DNA of 64,000 nt from Butyricicoccus_B sp017886875 (GTDB lineage: Bacteria; Bacillota; Clostridia; Oscillospirales; Butyricicoccaceae): positions 744,001 through 808,000 of the forward strand of contig OZ007036.1 of NCBI GenBank assembly GCA_963931655.1. The letters run 5' to 3'. Every line of letters begins with the position of its first letter. Positions within the stretch are counted from its first letter, which is position 1. The translations under genes and the position numbers were made by a program. Shown piece after piece: positions 15,375 to 23,769 of this stretch. Under the pieces are notes generated by a model that saw only the letters and a list, made by a program, of their open reading frames with translations, was not told the origin of the DNA and did not search any database.

Positions 15375-16574
15375 TTAATAAATTTTTTTAGAGTTTTTTG
15401 TGTTTCTTGGCTGTCTAGTCGAATTTTTAGCCATCTGATTTTTAAAAGGCTTTCTTTCAGGCTTAAAATACATATATAAATCGCATTTAATCATACCATT
15501 ATATAGCTTTCTTTTTTTATCTGCAATATAGCCAAAATGCTTTTCAAATTCCTCATCAGATGTTAGATAATACTGTTTTAAATCTGACTTACCTGCGGCT
15601 TTACCTAAAAGAGTATAAAGTTTTCTAGCCTCATCAATATCCATAAGTCGCTCACCGTATGGAGGGTTTGCAAACACTAAACCACTTCTATTTATATAAT
15701 TAATCTTGGTTGCATCTTCAGTTGTAAACTGAATTAAATTATTTACTCCCGCTTTTTTGGCATTTGCAATAGAAAGTTCTGTACATTCTTTGTCTATATC
15801 TGAACCGTAAATCTCAAATTTAGCATCAGTTAAAATGTTATCGAGTGCATTTTTTCTTGCATTGCTCCAAACCTCTTTAGGTATAACGTCCCATTTCTCG
15901 GCATCAAATCTGCGAGTTAAACCTGCTGCACGTCTTTGTGCAATCATAGCCGCCTCAATAGCAATAGTTCCAGAGCCACAAAACGGGTCTAAAAGTGCAT
16001 CTCTGCCACGCCAGCGAGCTACTTTTATCATAGCAGCCGCAAGGGTTTCTCTAAGCGGTGCAGCGTTAGAGTTTGCACGATAACCACGCTTGTGAAGTCC
16101 TGCACCAGAGGTATCAAGAAATATTTCAGCTATATCATTCATAATAGAAAACTGTATTTGTATTTTTGAACCTACTTCTTCAAACCATGAAACACCATAA
16201 ACACTTTCAAGTCGTTTAACAATAGATTTTTTAATCATTCCTTGAGTGTGTGGCAATGAATTTATTTTTGAACCCAATATATGACCTTTAACTGGGAATG
16301 CATCATTTACACCAATCCAGTTTTCCCAATCAATCTTATATACATTATCAAATAATTCTTCAAAATTTGTGGCTTTAAACTTTGCAAGCCTAATAAGTAC
16401 ACGCTCTGCACAACGTAAATTCAAATTTGCCCATGCAAGAGTGTTAAAATCACCTGTAAAAAACACTCTGCCATTTTCTGCCCTTACATCTTCAAGCTTA
16501 CCTTCAAAACGTAGTTCATCTGCAACAATGCCTTCCAGTCCAAAAAGTGTAGGACAACAAAACTCCAACTTCAT
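15375..16574 (-). CDS. THUMP-domain class I RNA methyltransferase (RlmL/YpsC family)
   Basis: The 399-residue protein has an N-terminal ferredoxin-like/THUMP region (about 1-155: MKLEFCCPTLFGLEGIVADELR). A Rossmann methyltransferase domain follows, with LLDPFCGSGTIAIEAA (about 190-205), an SAM acidic loop IYGSDIDKE and catalytic NPPYGERL (about 294-301), the motif of N2-guanine methylation. This order matches the YpsC/RlmL N-terminal family, which modifies a 23S rRNA guanine. The tail after 380 is Lys/Asn rich and probably binds RNA. It stands alone between terminator-like repeats. Confidence 0.85.
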   Translation of the reverse strand: MKLEFCCPTLFGLEGIVADELRFEGKLEDVRAENGRVFFTGDFNTLAWANLNLRCAERVLIRLAKFKATNFEELFDNVYKIDWENWIGVNDAFPVKGHILGSKINSLPHTQGMIKKSIVKRLESVYGVSWFEEVGSKIQIQFSIMNDIAEIFLDTSGAGLHKRGYRANSNAAPLRETLAAAMIKVARWRGRDALLDPFCGSGTIAIEAAMIAQRRAAGLTRRFDAEKWDVIPKEVWSNARKNALDNILTDAKFEIYGSDIDKECTELSIANAKKAGVNNLIQFTTEDATKINYINRSGLVFANPPYGERLMDIDEARKLYTLLGKAAGKSDLKQYYLTSDEEFEKHFGYIADKKRKLYNGMIKCDLYMYFKPERKPFKNQMAKNSTRQPRNTKNSKKIY

Positions 16575-16593
16575 ATTTTTTATCCTTTCTTTT

Positions 16594-16626
16594 AAAAAAA
16601 GCTCTCATCTTTCAAAGATAAGAGCT
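16594..16626 (-). terminator. Terminator of the SpoVB-like gene
   Basis: On the minus strand AGCTCTTATCTTT pairs with AAAGATGAGAGCT (one G-U), followed by a run of T residues. Confidence 0.8.
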
Positions 16627-16657
16627 GTTTGTATCATATCTTGTTTAGTTTAATTTG

Positions 16658-18211
16658 TCAATAGAGTGACCATATAAATGACATATTAGTTGATTTACCT
16701 GTTTTTATATAATCACTGAGTTTTACACCTAATATATTAAGTAAAAATACACATATGCCACCTGATGAAATAACAGTAAACACAACTGATAACCACTGAA
16801 AACCAACTGCACCAAGGAAAAATGTATATAAAACTCTTACCCATAAAAAAACTGTTGCACCACAAACAAGTGGTTTTGCAAAAAGAGAAAATAATTTTTG
16901 TTTTATATCAGTACAGCTACATAAACATATAAAATTACAACCAACAGTTAAAATACTAGCCATAACTTGAGCTATTATATACCCATAAATACCAAGTTTT
17001 GGACTTGCTGCAAGCACCCATACCAAAACAAGTTGTAAAATCTCACCTGCAACAGCAGAAAACACAACAAAACGTTGTTTACCTAGTCCATTTAATATAC
17101 CAGTTGTAACCATATGATAATAAACAAACACTACTTCAACGCCTAAAATAGCCATATATGAAAGCGTTATCTGCTCAGCAAAGAATAAACGTGATAATGT
17201 AGGTGCTAACGGCACAATTAACGCTGTAAGCGGAATTGCAAGTAAACCTGTTATACCTATTGCTTTTTCAACAAGTGCATTTATACGGTTATCATTTCCC
17301 TGTGTACGGCTTTTACTTATAGCGGGCATTATAACTGTACACATAGAACCAACCATAGCTATTGGTAAGAGTAAAAGCGGCATAGCCATTGAAGAAATAA
17401 CACCTAGTTGATAAAGTGCTTGCTGTTCGGTAAGTCCTGCAAGCATTAAACGCTTAGGCAAAATAATAGAACTTGCTGACGCTAATATATTATTAAACAC
17501 AGCCGCACCAGTTAGCGGCAAAACAACAGAAATAAATTCCTTATTAAATCCGCTTGGTAAAGGTTTTAATATTGGTTTATATATTTTAGTTTTATATATT
17601 CTAGTAAGTAGTGTTGCACTTGCACATTCACTTAAACACATACCAATAAAAATTATTATTGCAACCTTGCCTGTATCCTCTCCCCCCAAAATAGCAAGCA
17701 GTCCAAGCACACTGCCAATTCTTATTATTTGTTCGGTAAGCTCGGCTGATGCTGCCCATTCCACTTTATCAAGTCCTATACATATTGATTTTACAATGTT
17801 TTCAACACCTGTTAAAGCTAAGCAGATAATCATTATAGGGAAAACTGTTTTTATGCTTAAATCTCCTAGTATATTTTGTGCTATAAAATCCCTAAAAATA
17901 AAAAGTATAATTGCACCTAAAGATATAAATAAAACAAAAGTCTTTGCAGCTTTTTTGGTCATCAATCCTATAGAGTTCCTATGTCCTGATGCGTAAAGCT
18001 CGGCTGATAACCTAGAACATGCCATAGTAATACCCGATAAACAAGCCGCATGTACCACAGCATAAACCGAATATGCTAAATGATACAATCCTAAACCCTC
18101 AGCACCAGCAAGACGGCTAACACCTATACGATATATAAACCCTAAACCTTGTAAACCTATATTAGAGGCACATAAAACCATTATGCTATATAAAAGTCCA
18201 TGATGTTTCAA
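16658..18211 (-). CDS. MATE/MOP-superfamily lipid flippase, SpoVB-like
   Basis: The 517-residue protein has about 14 hydrophobic segments in the polysaccharide-export/MurJ-SpoVB arrangement. It opens GLQGLGFIYRIGVSRLAGAEGLGLYHLAYSVY cut as GLQGLGFIYRIG and SRLAGAEGLGLYHLAY, a signature of SpoVB-type flippases. The reading begins with TTG at 18211, about 12 bases after AAAGGA; the next ATG (18181) has no ribosome site and would remove part of the first helix. SpoVB and relatives move lipid-linked wall precursors, in spores the cortex precursor lipid II. With the spoIIA operon in the window a sporulation role is plausible, but vegetative paralogues are common. Confidence 0.8.
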   Translation of the reverse strand: MKHHGLLYSIMVLCASNIGLQGLGFIYRIGVSRLAGAEGLGLYHLAYSVYAVVHAACLSGITMACSRLSAELYASGHRNSIGLMTKKAAKTFVLFISLGAIILFIFRDFIAQNILGDLSIKTVFPIMIICLALTGVENIVKSICIGLDKVEWAASAELTEQIIRIGSVLGLLAILGGEDTGKVAIIIFIGMCLSECASATLLTRIYKTKIYKPILKPLPSGFNKEFISVVLPLTGAAVFNNILASASSIILPKRLMLAGLTEQQALYQLGVISSMAMPLLLLPIAMVGSMCTVIMPAISKSRTQGNDNRINALVEKAIGITGLLAIPLTALIVPLAPTLSRLFFAEQITLSYMAILGVEVVFVYYHMVTTGILNGLGKQRFVVFSAVAGEILQLVLVWVLAASPKLGIYGYIIAQVMASILTVGCNFICLCSCTDIKQKLFSLFAKPLVCGATVFLWVRVLYTFFLGAVGFQWLSVVFTVISSGGICVFLLNILGVKLSDYIKTGKSTNMSFIWSLY

Positions 18212-18353
18212 AGCATTGCCCAGTCCTTTAAAATAATTGTTTACTAAACTATATGCTCTGTTAATATATCTTTATGATTTAAAAATTTATTTTATATTGG
18301 TGTAGTATTTTGATTTAAAAAGGTAGTATATAAGTAGAGGGAGGTAAAAAACA

Positions 18354-18902
18354 ATGGAAGATGAAAAAATTATTGATTTATTTTTTGAAAGGTCGGAAAA
18401 AGCAATACAAGAACTAGACAGTAAATATGGTAAATTATTTTATAAGCTGTCAAATAATATTATAAACAACAAGCAAGATGCAGAAGAATGTGTGAATGAT
18501 GCTTATTTAGGGGCATGGAACACCATACCGCCACAAAAACCAAATCCACTTTTATCTTACATATGCAAAATTGTTCGCAATATTTCAATTAAAAACTACT
18601 GGAAAAATAAAAAACATAGCACTTATACAATTTCACTTGATGAGCTAAAGCCATTTATATGCGGAAATTCAACCACAGAAAATGAAATTGAAGTCAAAGA
18701 ATTAACACATATTATTGAAAATTTTTTAGATACGCTTTCAAAAGAAAACCGCATTATTTTTATAAGGCGATATTGGTTTTATGATAGCTACAAAGATATA
18801 GCTGAATTTATGGGGTTTTCCGAAAAAACAATCTCTGTCAGATTAACAAGGATAAGAAAAAAATTAAAAGCACACCTAATAGAAAAGGAGGTTTTATCAT
18901 GA
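18354..18902 (+). CDS. ECF-type RNA polymerase sigma factor
   Basis: The 182-residue protein starts behind GGGAGG. Region 2 is at about 15-80 (KLFYKLSNNIINNKQDAEECVNDAYLGAWN) and region 4 at about 120-178 (LDTLSKENRIIFIRRYWFYDSYKDIAEFMGFSEKTISVRLTRIRKKL). It overlaps the next gene by four bases (ATGA-type), so the two are translationally coupled. In this arrangement the second gene usually encodes the anti-sigma or a signal-sensing partner. No zinc-binding anti-sigma motif is seen there, so the control mechanism is unknown. Confidence 0.85.
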   Translation: MEDEKIIDLFFERSEKAIQELDSKYGKLFYKLSNNIINNKQDAEECVNDAYLGAWNTIPPQKPNPLLSYICKIVRNISIKNYWKNKKHSTYTISLDELKPFICGNSTTENEIEVKELTHIIENFLDTLSKENRIIFIRRYWFYDSYKDIAEFMGFSEKTISVRLTRIRKKLKAHLIEKEVLS

Positions 18903-19681
18903 ATACCAAAAAATTTTCTGATGCTATGAGCCAAATTGATGATAAATACATTGATGAAGCTATAAACTACAAGAAAAATAAAAAAATCACTTGGATTAAG
19001 TTTGGTGCAGTAGCGGCTTGTTTTGCGGTTGTGTTTTCTTCAATCTATTTAGCTTGGGCTAACACTTCAAAAAAGCAGTTTGTATTATCCGATAATTCTT
19101 ATAATGTGACTGTTAAATATATAAATAGAGCAACTTCTGACAATGTAAGTTTTAACTCAATGCTTGCCTATTACACCGAAGAGGAATTATTTACAAATTT
19201 TAATACAGATATTTTCAAAGGTAAAATTTTATCTGTTGATAATATAGTGATGGATTTTAACGGTGAAAAACTATATCGTGCGATTGCACAAATCAAAATA
19301 GAAAAAGTTTATAGAGGTTCTTGTGATAAAGGTGATATAGTTTCTGTTATGTTACCATGTCATATTACAGAAGATGTTTGGGTAGAAGATACAGATACAG
19401 TATCTGCTATGAAAGAAGGCATGACTGGAATATTTATGCCTATATTTTACACAGAGGAAAACTCCTTTTTAGAATATAACAATGCACGTTTAGTTCAAAA
19501 AGATATTGCAGATTATGGCTTTCCAGATGGTATGCGTTATGCTTTTCTTGAAACCGAAGATGGACTTATATTTGATAGAGGTTCATATGAAACCATATCT
19601 GATGCAAAAACACTTGATGAAGTTGAAGAATATGTTGAAAATATGATTATAAAAGTATCATCTATAAACTATGAAAAATAG
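18899..19681 (+). CDS. Single-pass membrane protein coupled to the ECF sigma factor (putative anti-sigma partner)
   Basis: The 260-residue protein has a short basic cytoplasmic segment (1-32), one membrane helix (about 33-50: FGAVAACFAVVFSSIYLAWA) and a 200-residue outer domain. The topology fits an anti-sigma factor, but the HxxxCxxC zinc motif is absent. The outer part has no motif I recognise; it contains DIFKGKILSVDNIVMDF and VYRGSCDKGDIVSVMLP, like extracytoplasmic beta-rich domains found behind ECF genes in Clostridia. The four-base overlap with the sigma gene is the main reason for proposing partnership. A strong terminator follows. Confidence 0.6.
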   Translation: MNTKKFSDAMSQIDDKYIDEAINYKKNKKITWIKFGAVAACFAVVFSSIYLAWANTSKKQFVLSDNSYNVTVKYINRATSDNVSFNSMLAYYTEEELFTNFNTDIFKGKILSVDNIVMDFNGEKLYRAIAQIKIEKVYRGSCDKGDIVSVMLPCHITEDVWVEDTDTVSAMKEGMTGIFMPIFYTEENSFLEYNNARLVQKDIADYGFPDGMRYAFLETEDGLIFDRGSYETISDAKTLDEVEEYVENMIIKVSSINYEK

Positions 19682-19688
19682 TAAAAAA

Positions 19689-19730
19689 CAGAGCTTCGGG
19701 TAAAAAACCTGAAGCTCTGCTATTTTTTTT
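19689..19730. terminator. Bidirectional terminator between the ECF unit and tgt
   Basis: CAGAGCTTCGGGT and ACCTGAAGCTCTG pair (one G-U) around AAAAA, with T runs on both sides, between convergent genes. Confidence 0.9.
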
Positions 19731-20872
19731 TATATTCTCTTGGCTAATTTTTGGCTGTATTCAGCTCTAAACTGCTCAAAATTACCATTTTCAATATGTT
19801 CTCTAATCTTAACCATAAGATTATTATAAAACCATAGATTATGCTGTACAAGTAATCTTTGTGACAACATTTCACCCGCTTTTAACAAATGCCTTACATA
19901 AGCCTTGCTAAATTTTCTACAAGTTGGACACTGACAGCCTTCTTCAATCGGTGTATCATCGGTTTGATACTTAGCATTATTTATATTTATAATACCATTC
20001 CATGTGAATAAATGACCATGTCTTGCATTTCTAGTAGGCATTACGCAGTCAAAGAAATCAACACCTCTATAAACAGCCTCAATAATATTAGATGGTGTAC
20101 CAACACCCATTAAATAACGAGGTTTATTTTCTGGAGCATGAGGAAGTACAACATCAAGTATATGATACATAACGTCTGTTGACTCACCTACTGCAAGACC
20201 GCCGATAGCATACCCTGGTAAATCGAGCTTTTTAATATCTTCCATATGCTTAATACGTAAATCATCATATGTTCCGCCTTGGTTAATACCAAAAAGCATT
20301 TGTTTAGGATTTACTGTATCAGGTAAATTATTAAGTCTTTCAAGCTCATCTTTACAACGCTGTAACCAACGTGTTGTACGCTCACAAGAATTTTTAACAT
20401 ATTCATAAGGTGCAGGGTTTTCTACACATTCATCAAATGCCATTGCAATATCTGAGCCAAGATTAGACTGTATTCTCATACTCTCCTCTGGCCCCATGAA
20501 AATTTTTCTGCCATCTACATGAGAGTTAAAGAAAACACCTTCTTCTTTGATTTTACGCAGAGATGACAGTGAAAACACTTGAAATCCTCCACTATCTGTA
20601 AGCATAGGACCGTCCCAACGCATAAATTTATGCAGTCCGCCCATTTGTCTAACAATAGCATCTCCTGGACGAACATGCAAATGATAAGTATTAGACAGCT
20701 CTACTTGACAGCCAAGCTCTTTTAAATCAAATGCATCTACTGCACCCTTAATTGCACCCGCTGTACCTACATTCATAAAAACAGGGGTTTGAACTGTGCC
20801 ATGTGCGGTTTGAAACTCGCCACGTCTTGCTTTGCCCTCTGTTTTTAATATATTAAATTTTCCAACTTTCAT
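19730..20872 (-). CDS. tgt: tRNA-guanine transglycosylase
   Basis: The 380-residue protein is canonical Tgt: RRGEFQTAHGTVQTPVFMNVGT, LSNTYHLHVRPG, MLTDSGGFQVFSLSSLRKI (catalytic Asp region), FGINQGG, YAIGGLAVGES and VDFFDCVMPTRNARHG. Zinc ligands C-x-C-x2-C and a later His (CQCPTCRKFSKAYVRHL) are present. The enzyme exchanges guanine 34 of GUN-anticodon tRNAs for preQ1 or queuine. It lies 24 bases behind the aminotransferase gene on the same strand. No queuosine synthesis gene is visible here. Confidence 0.96.
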   Translation of the reverse strand: MKVGKFNILKTEGKARRGEFQTAHGTVQTPVFMNVGTAGAIKGAVDAFDLKELGCQVELSNTYHLHVRPGDAIVRQMGGLHKFMRWDGPMLTDSGGFQVFSLSSLRKIKEEGVFFNSHVDGRKIFMGPEESMRIQSNLGSDIAMAFDECVENPAPYEYVKNSCERTTRWLQRCKDELERLNNLPDTVNPKQMLFGINQGGTYDDLRIKHMEDIKKLDLPGYAIGGLAVGESTDVMYHILDVVLPHAPENKPRYLMGVGTPSNIIEAVYRGVDFFDCVMPTRNARHGHLFTWNGIININNAKYQTDDTPIEEGCQCPTCRKFSKAYVRHLLKAGEMLSQRLLVQHNLWFYNNLMVKIREHIENGNFEQFRAEYSQKLAKRI

Positions 20873-20896
20873 AAAAATTTTTTACTCACTCGCTTT

Positions 20897-22069
20897 TTAG
20901 TTTTTTATACTTTCAAGGAAAGCTCTAATTCTTCTCATAGCTTCCTTTAGATGTGCCATAGAATAAGAATAAGAAATTCTAACATGACCTTCGCCGCTTT
21001 CACCAAATGCATTTCCTGGTACAACAGCGACTTTTTGTTCTTCCAGCAGACGATTACAAAACTCCTCTGATGTCATACCAGTAGACTCAATAGATGGGAA
21101 AACATAAAACGCACCCATTGGCTCAAAACAATCTAGCCCCATGCTTCTTAGTTCTTCCACAAGATAACGTCTACGCATATCATATTGTGTACGCATACGG
21201 TGAACATCAGCATCACCTGTTCTTATAGCTTCAATTCCTGCAAACTGTGCTGTAGTAGGTGCGGACATAATGCCAAACTGATGTATTTTACAAATTGGTG
21301 CAAGCATTTCTTTAGGAGCAACTGCCCAACCTAAACGCCAACCAGTCATTGCATAAGATTTAGAAAAACCACCTACAACTATTGTGCGTTCTCTCATACC
21401 GTCAATCTCTGCAAAACAAACATGTTCGCCTTCATATGTAAGGTCACAATAAATTTCATCGCTTAGAACAAGTATATTAGTGTCACGAATAACTTCAGCT
21501 ATTGCTTCAAGCTCCTTACGGTTCATAATAGCACCTGTTGGGTTATTAGGGAAAGGCAAAACAAGCAGTTTTGTTTTAGGAGTAATAGCTGCTTTAAGTC
21601 TTTCAGGTGTTAATTTGAATTGGTCTTCTGCAACTGTTGGTATGGTTACAGGTGTACCACCTGCCATAATTGTAAGTGGAGTATAACACACAAATGATGG
21701 TTCTGGAATTAACACTTCATCTCCAACGCTTACAAATGCACGGATAGTATTATCAATAGCCTCACTACCGCCAACTGTTACTAAAACTTCTTTATCTGGG
21801 TTATAGCTTATACCATGTTTTTGTTTAATCTTATTTGCAATTTCTGCACGGAGTTCTGCCAGTCCCCAGTTAGATGTATAGAATGTTTTACCTTTTTCAA
21901 GTGAAGTTATACCTGCTCTACGAATTTGCCAAGGTGTTTCAAAATCAGGTTCACCCACACCGAGTGAAATTGCCCCTTCCATTGTAGCAACGATATCAAA
22001 AAATTTTCTAATACCAGATGGTTTTACAATTTTGACACGGTCCGAGTAAAGTTCGGAATAATTTACCAT
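20897..22069 (-). CDS. PLP-dependent aminotransferase, class I/II (AspC/PatA-like)
   Basis: The 390-residue fold-type I aminotransferase shows SLGVGEPDFETPW, the pyrophosphate-binding VTVGGSEAIDNTIRAF, LPFPNNPTGAIM (Asn of the PLP pocket), LSDEIYCDLTY and the PLP lysine in VVGGFSKSYAMTGWRLG. FRVS-like VRISYSYSMAHL carries the substrate-carboxylate Arg. It overlaps the Lrp/AsnC gene by seven bases and is thus probably controlled with it. Similar Lrp-aminotransferase pairs are common in Clostridia; the amino acid handled cannot be told from sequence. Confidence 0.88.
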   Translation of the reverse strand: MVNYSELYSDRVKIVKPSGIRKFFDIVATMEGAISLGVGEPDFETPWQIRRAGITSLEKGKTFYTSNWGLAELRAEIANKIKQKHGISYNPDKEVLVTVGGSEAIDNTIRAFVSVGDEVLIPEPSFVCYTPLTIMAGGTPVTIPTVAEDQFKLTPERLKAAITPKTKLLVLPFPNNPTGAIMNRKELEAIAEVIRDTNILVLSDEIYCDLTYEGEHVCFAEIDGMRERTIVVGGFSKSYAMTGWRLGWAVAPKEMLAPICKIHQFGIMSAPTTAQFAGIEAIRTGDADVHRMRTQYDMRRRYLVEELRSMGLDCFEPMGAFYVFPSIESTGMTSEEFCNRLLEEQKVAVVPGNAFGESGEGHVRISYSYSMAHLKEAMRRIRAFLESIKN

Positions 22070-22554
22070 GTTATCATTACCTCTCTTGTATCTTGAGTAG
22101 ATGGGTCATAAATAACGCCTTGGTCTTTATATTTTTTCATAATAAAATGAGTAGCAGTAGAAATAACACTTTCCATTGGAGCGAGATTTTCAGAAACAAA
22201 CTGAGAGATTTCACGCATAGTATGACCAGTTATAATAATAGTAAGGTCAAAACCACCAGACATTAAATATGCACTTTGCACCTGTGGATAAGAGCAAATC
22301 TGTCTTGCAATTTCATCAAAACCCATACCTTTTTGTGGAGTTATACGAACTTCAATTTGAGCAGTAACAGTTTCATCTGATGTTTTATCCCAATCAATAA
22401 CAGCCTTATAGCCTAAAATTACATTCTCACGCTCAAGAGCTTCGATTTCTTGCTGGATTTCCTTTTCGGTTGCACCAAGCATACGAGCTATCTGGGCGGC
22501 AGTCATACGACCATCTTGTTCCAGCATGGCGAGGATTTTTTCTTTATACTTCAT
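22063..22554 (-). CDS. Lrp/AsnC-family transcriptional regulator
   Basis: The 163-residue protein has an N-terminal helix-turn-helix (KILAMLEQDGRMTAAQIARMLGATEKEIQQEIEALERENVI, given as MTAAQIARMLGATEKE). A RAM/ligand domain follows (about 65-140: AQIEVRITPQKGMGFDEIA, SGGFDLTIIITG). It presumably senses an amino acid and regulates the overlapping aminotransferase. The leader has a small hairpin (CGGGTGC with GCATCCG, one G-U) just before the AGGAGGA ribosome site. Confidence 0.9.
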   Translation of the reverse strand: MKYKEKILAMLEQDGRMTAAQIARMLGATEKEIQQEIEALERENVILGYKAVIDWDKTSDETVTAQIEVRITPQKGMGFDEIARQICSYPQVQSAYLMSGGFDLTIIITGHTMREISQFVSENLAPMESVISTATHFIMKKYKDQGVIYDPSTQDTREVMITW

Positions 22555-22669
22555 AACATTTTCCTCCTATAACTACGGATGCCGCTGCACCCGAATAATT
22601 AAGATATCCTCTTTTGAGGTTTACATATTATTATACACGATTTTTTCCCATATGAAAACCTTAATAAAT

Positions 22670-22706
22670 AAAAAAGCCTGCTATTGACTTTAGGCAGACT
22701 TTTGTG
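22670..22706 (-). terminator. Minus-strand terminator downstream of element 2
   Basis: On the minus strand AAAGTCTGC pairs with GCAGGCTTT (one G-U) and TTTTTTATTTATT follows. It would stop read-through from the element 2 peptide mRNA before lrp, and it overlaps the + strand -35 box. Confidence 0.65.
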
Positions 22707-22712
22707 TTAAGC
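22684..22712 (+). promoter_or_regulatory. Probable promoter of the element 2 antisense-type RNA
   Basis: TTGACT (22684-22689) is followed after 17 bases by TTAAGC (22707-22712), a weak -10 box. Predicted start is about 22719, just before the conserved AGTGTTGCCAGCAAGCGGCTAGTCC block. Confidence 0.45.
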
Positions 22713-22718
22713 TTCTGT

Positions 22719-22810
22719 TAGGGAAAAGTGTTGCCAGCAAGCGGCTAGTCCTTTAACCGTTCAGAATATCAAGAGATAACCGTTCAAGGTAGGAGCTGGA
22801 CGGTTATCGT
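22719..22810 (+). ncRNA. Element 2: putative antisense RNA facing the small-peptide mRNA
   Basis: The 5' part (22727-22751) has mini-hairpin TTGC-CA-GCAA followed by GCGGCTAGTCC, equivalent to the motif in element 1 with a different but still paired stem. A direct repeat TAACCGTTCA occurs at 22754-22763 and 22777-22786. The 3' end is the shared hairpin 22775-22808. No coding potential was seen. Confidence 0.5.
22775..22808. terminator. Element 2 shared bidirectional hairpin
   Basis: GATAACCGT (22775-22783) pairs with ACGGTTATC (22800-22808), with a further G-U pair. It contains the peptide's stop codon (22804-22806), as in element 1. T-tracts are weak. Confidence 0.5.
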
Positions 22811-22878
22811 GCATTTATAATGAAAATATGTAATAAAAACATAATACATATTAAAATTCTAATGAATTTAATCATCAT
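22804..22878 (-). CDS. Element 2: 24-residue hydrophobic peptide, candidate type I toxin
   Basis: The start is ATG at 22878 (a second Met follows directly) behind AAAGGAGGTGG. One membrane segment (FIRILICIMFLLHIFI) ends I-N-A-R; Lys/Arg at both ends suits membrane insertion. It is the paralogue of the 4880-4948 peptide, with the same length after the first two residues and the same end. The ribosome site is half of a hairpin (22889-22893 with 22898-22902). Conservation of peptide but not of nucleotide sequence between the copies argues that it is translated. The toxin role is inferred from architecture only. Confidence 0.62.
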   Translation of the reverse strand: MMIKFIRILICIMFLLHIFIINAR

Positions 22879-22888
22879 AAAATTCCAC

Positions 22889-22935
22889 CTCCTTTACAGG
22901 AGCGTGGACTAACCGCCCGCCGTTTCGGCAACACT
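22889..22935 (-). promoter_or_regulatory. Element 2 peptide mRNA leader with conserved motif and SD hairpin
   Basis: On the minus strand GTGTTGCCG-AAA-CGGC forms a mini-hairpin followed by GGGCGGTTAGTCC; then CTCCT-GTAA-AGGAG traps the ribosome site. The block repeats, inverted, the + strand motif at 22727-22751. Confidence 0.55.
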
Positions 22936-22941
22936 CGATTT

Positions 22942-22971
22942 ATTTTATCATATATTAGTACAATATTTCAA
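22942..22971 (-). promoter_or_regulatory. SigA-type promoter of the element 2 peptide mRNA
   Basis: On the minus strand TTGAAA (22971-22966) and TAAAAT (22947-22942) are 18 bases apart; the start would be near 22935. Confidence 0.6.
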
Positions 22972-23079
22972 TATTTACCGCTCTGTTTTATTGGAGCGGT
23001 TTTATTATTTCTATTGCATAAGAGAGTAAAAAGGGATAAAATAAATGTAGTTAAATGTTATTTTTTGAAAGGATATTAT

Positions 23080-23763
23080 ATGTCTAATTTTAAAGGGTTT
23101 AGCCCTGAAGGACTTGATTTACTAATAGAAAATCGCTTAATGAACAGCAAAGATTTTTATGAAGAACATAAAAAAGAAATTCGTGAAAAAGCTGTAAATC
23201 CATTTCATGAACTTTGCATAGATATGACTGATGATATGCTTGAAATAGACCCGCTTTTTGTTACAAATCCAACAAGAATGGTATCAAGGGTTAGGCGTGA
23301 CACAAGATATACAAAAGATAAAACGCTTTATAGGGCGAATTTATGGTTATATTTTCGCAGACCTAAGGATAAATTTGATGCTGTTCCGTTTTATTATATG
23401 GAAGTTACACCAGAATACTGGAGTTATGGTTGTTTTGGTGGCTTTGGCAAAGGTGAAATGGAAATTGCAAGAGAAATGATTTTAAATGAAGATGCAAATT
23501 TTTTAAATGCATATAAAAGTGCCCAAAACTCTAATATTTTTTCGCTTGACGGTGAAATGTATAAACGAGAGCATTTTCCTAATGCAAAAGATAAATACAA
23601 GCCTTGGCTTAATCGAAAGCATTTAGGACTGGCTTTTTATGAGTATGAAGATTATTCCCCTCTTTGGGACGGTTCATTTGTAAAACCAATGTTAGAAAAC
23701 TTCAAAAAAATTGCACCGTTTTATGATTTTTTAATTGCCATAAGAGAACGTGCAAAGGGGTGA
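23080..23763 (+). CDS. DUF2461 family protein
   Basis: The protein has 227 residues from ATG at 23080, seven bases after GAAAGGA (a longer reading from 23014 lacks a ribosome site). It matches the DUF2461/TIGR02453 pattern: FKGFSPEGLDLLIENRLMNSKDFYEEHKKE (given as FKGFSPEGLDLL), an Arg-rich middle MVSRVRRDTRYTKDKTLYRANLWLYF and YMEVTPEYWSYGCFGGF. Function of the family is unknown. It is the first of three closely packed genes, six bases before the exonuclease gene. Confidence 0.75.
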   Translation: MSNFKGFSPEGLDLLIENRLMNSKDFYEEHKKEIREKAVNPFHELCIDMTDDMLEIDPLFVTNPTRMVSRVRRDTRYTKDKTLYRANLWLYFRRPKDKFDAVPFYYMEVTPEYWSYGCFGGFGKGEMEIAREMILNEDANFLNAYKSAQNSNIFSLDGEMYKREHFPNAKDKYKPWLNRKHLGLAFYEYEDYSPLWDGSFVKPMLENFKKIAPFYDFLIAIRERAKG

Positions 23764-23769
23764 TATAAA

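Noticed and set aside
22804..22878. Element 2 peptide as an attenuator leader peptide for lrp
   Set aside because: Element 1 has the same peptide with no gene downstream on its strand, and a terminator at 22670-22706 separates element 2 from lrp.
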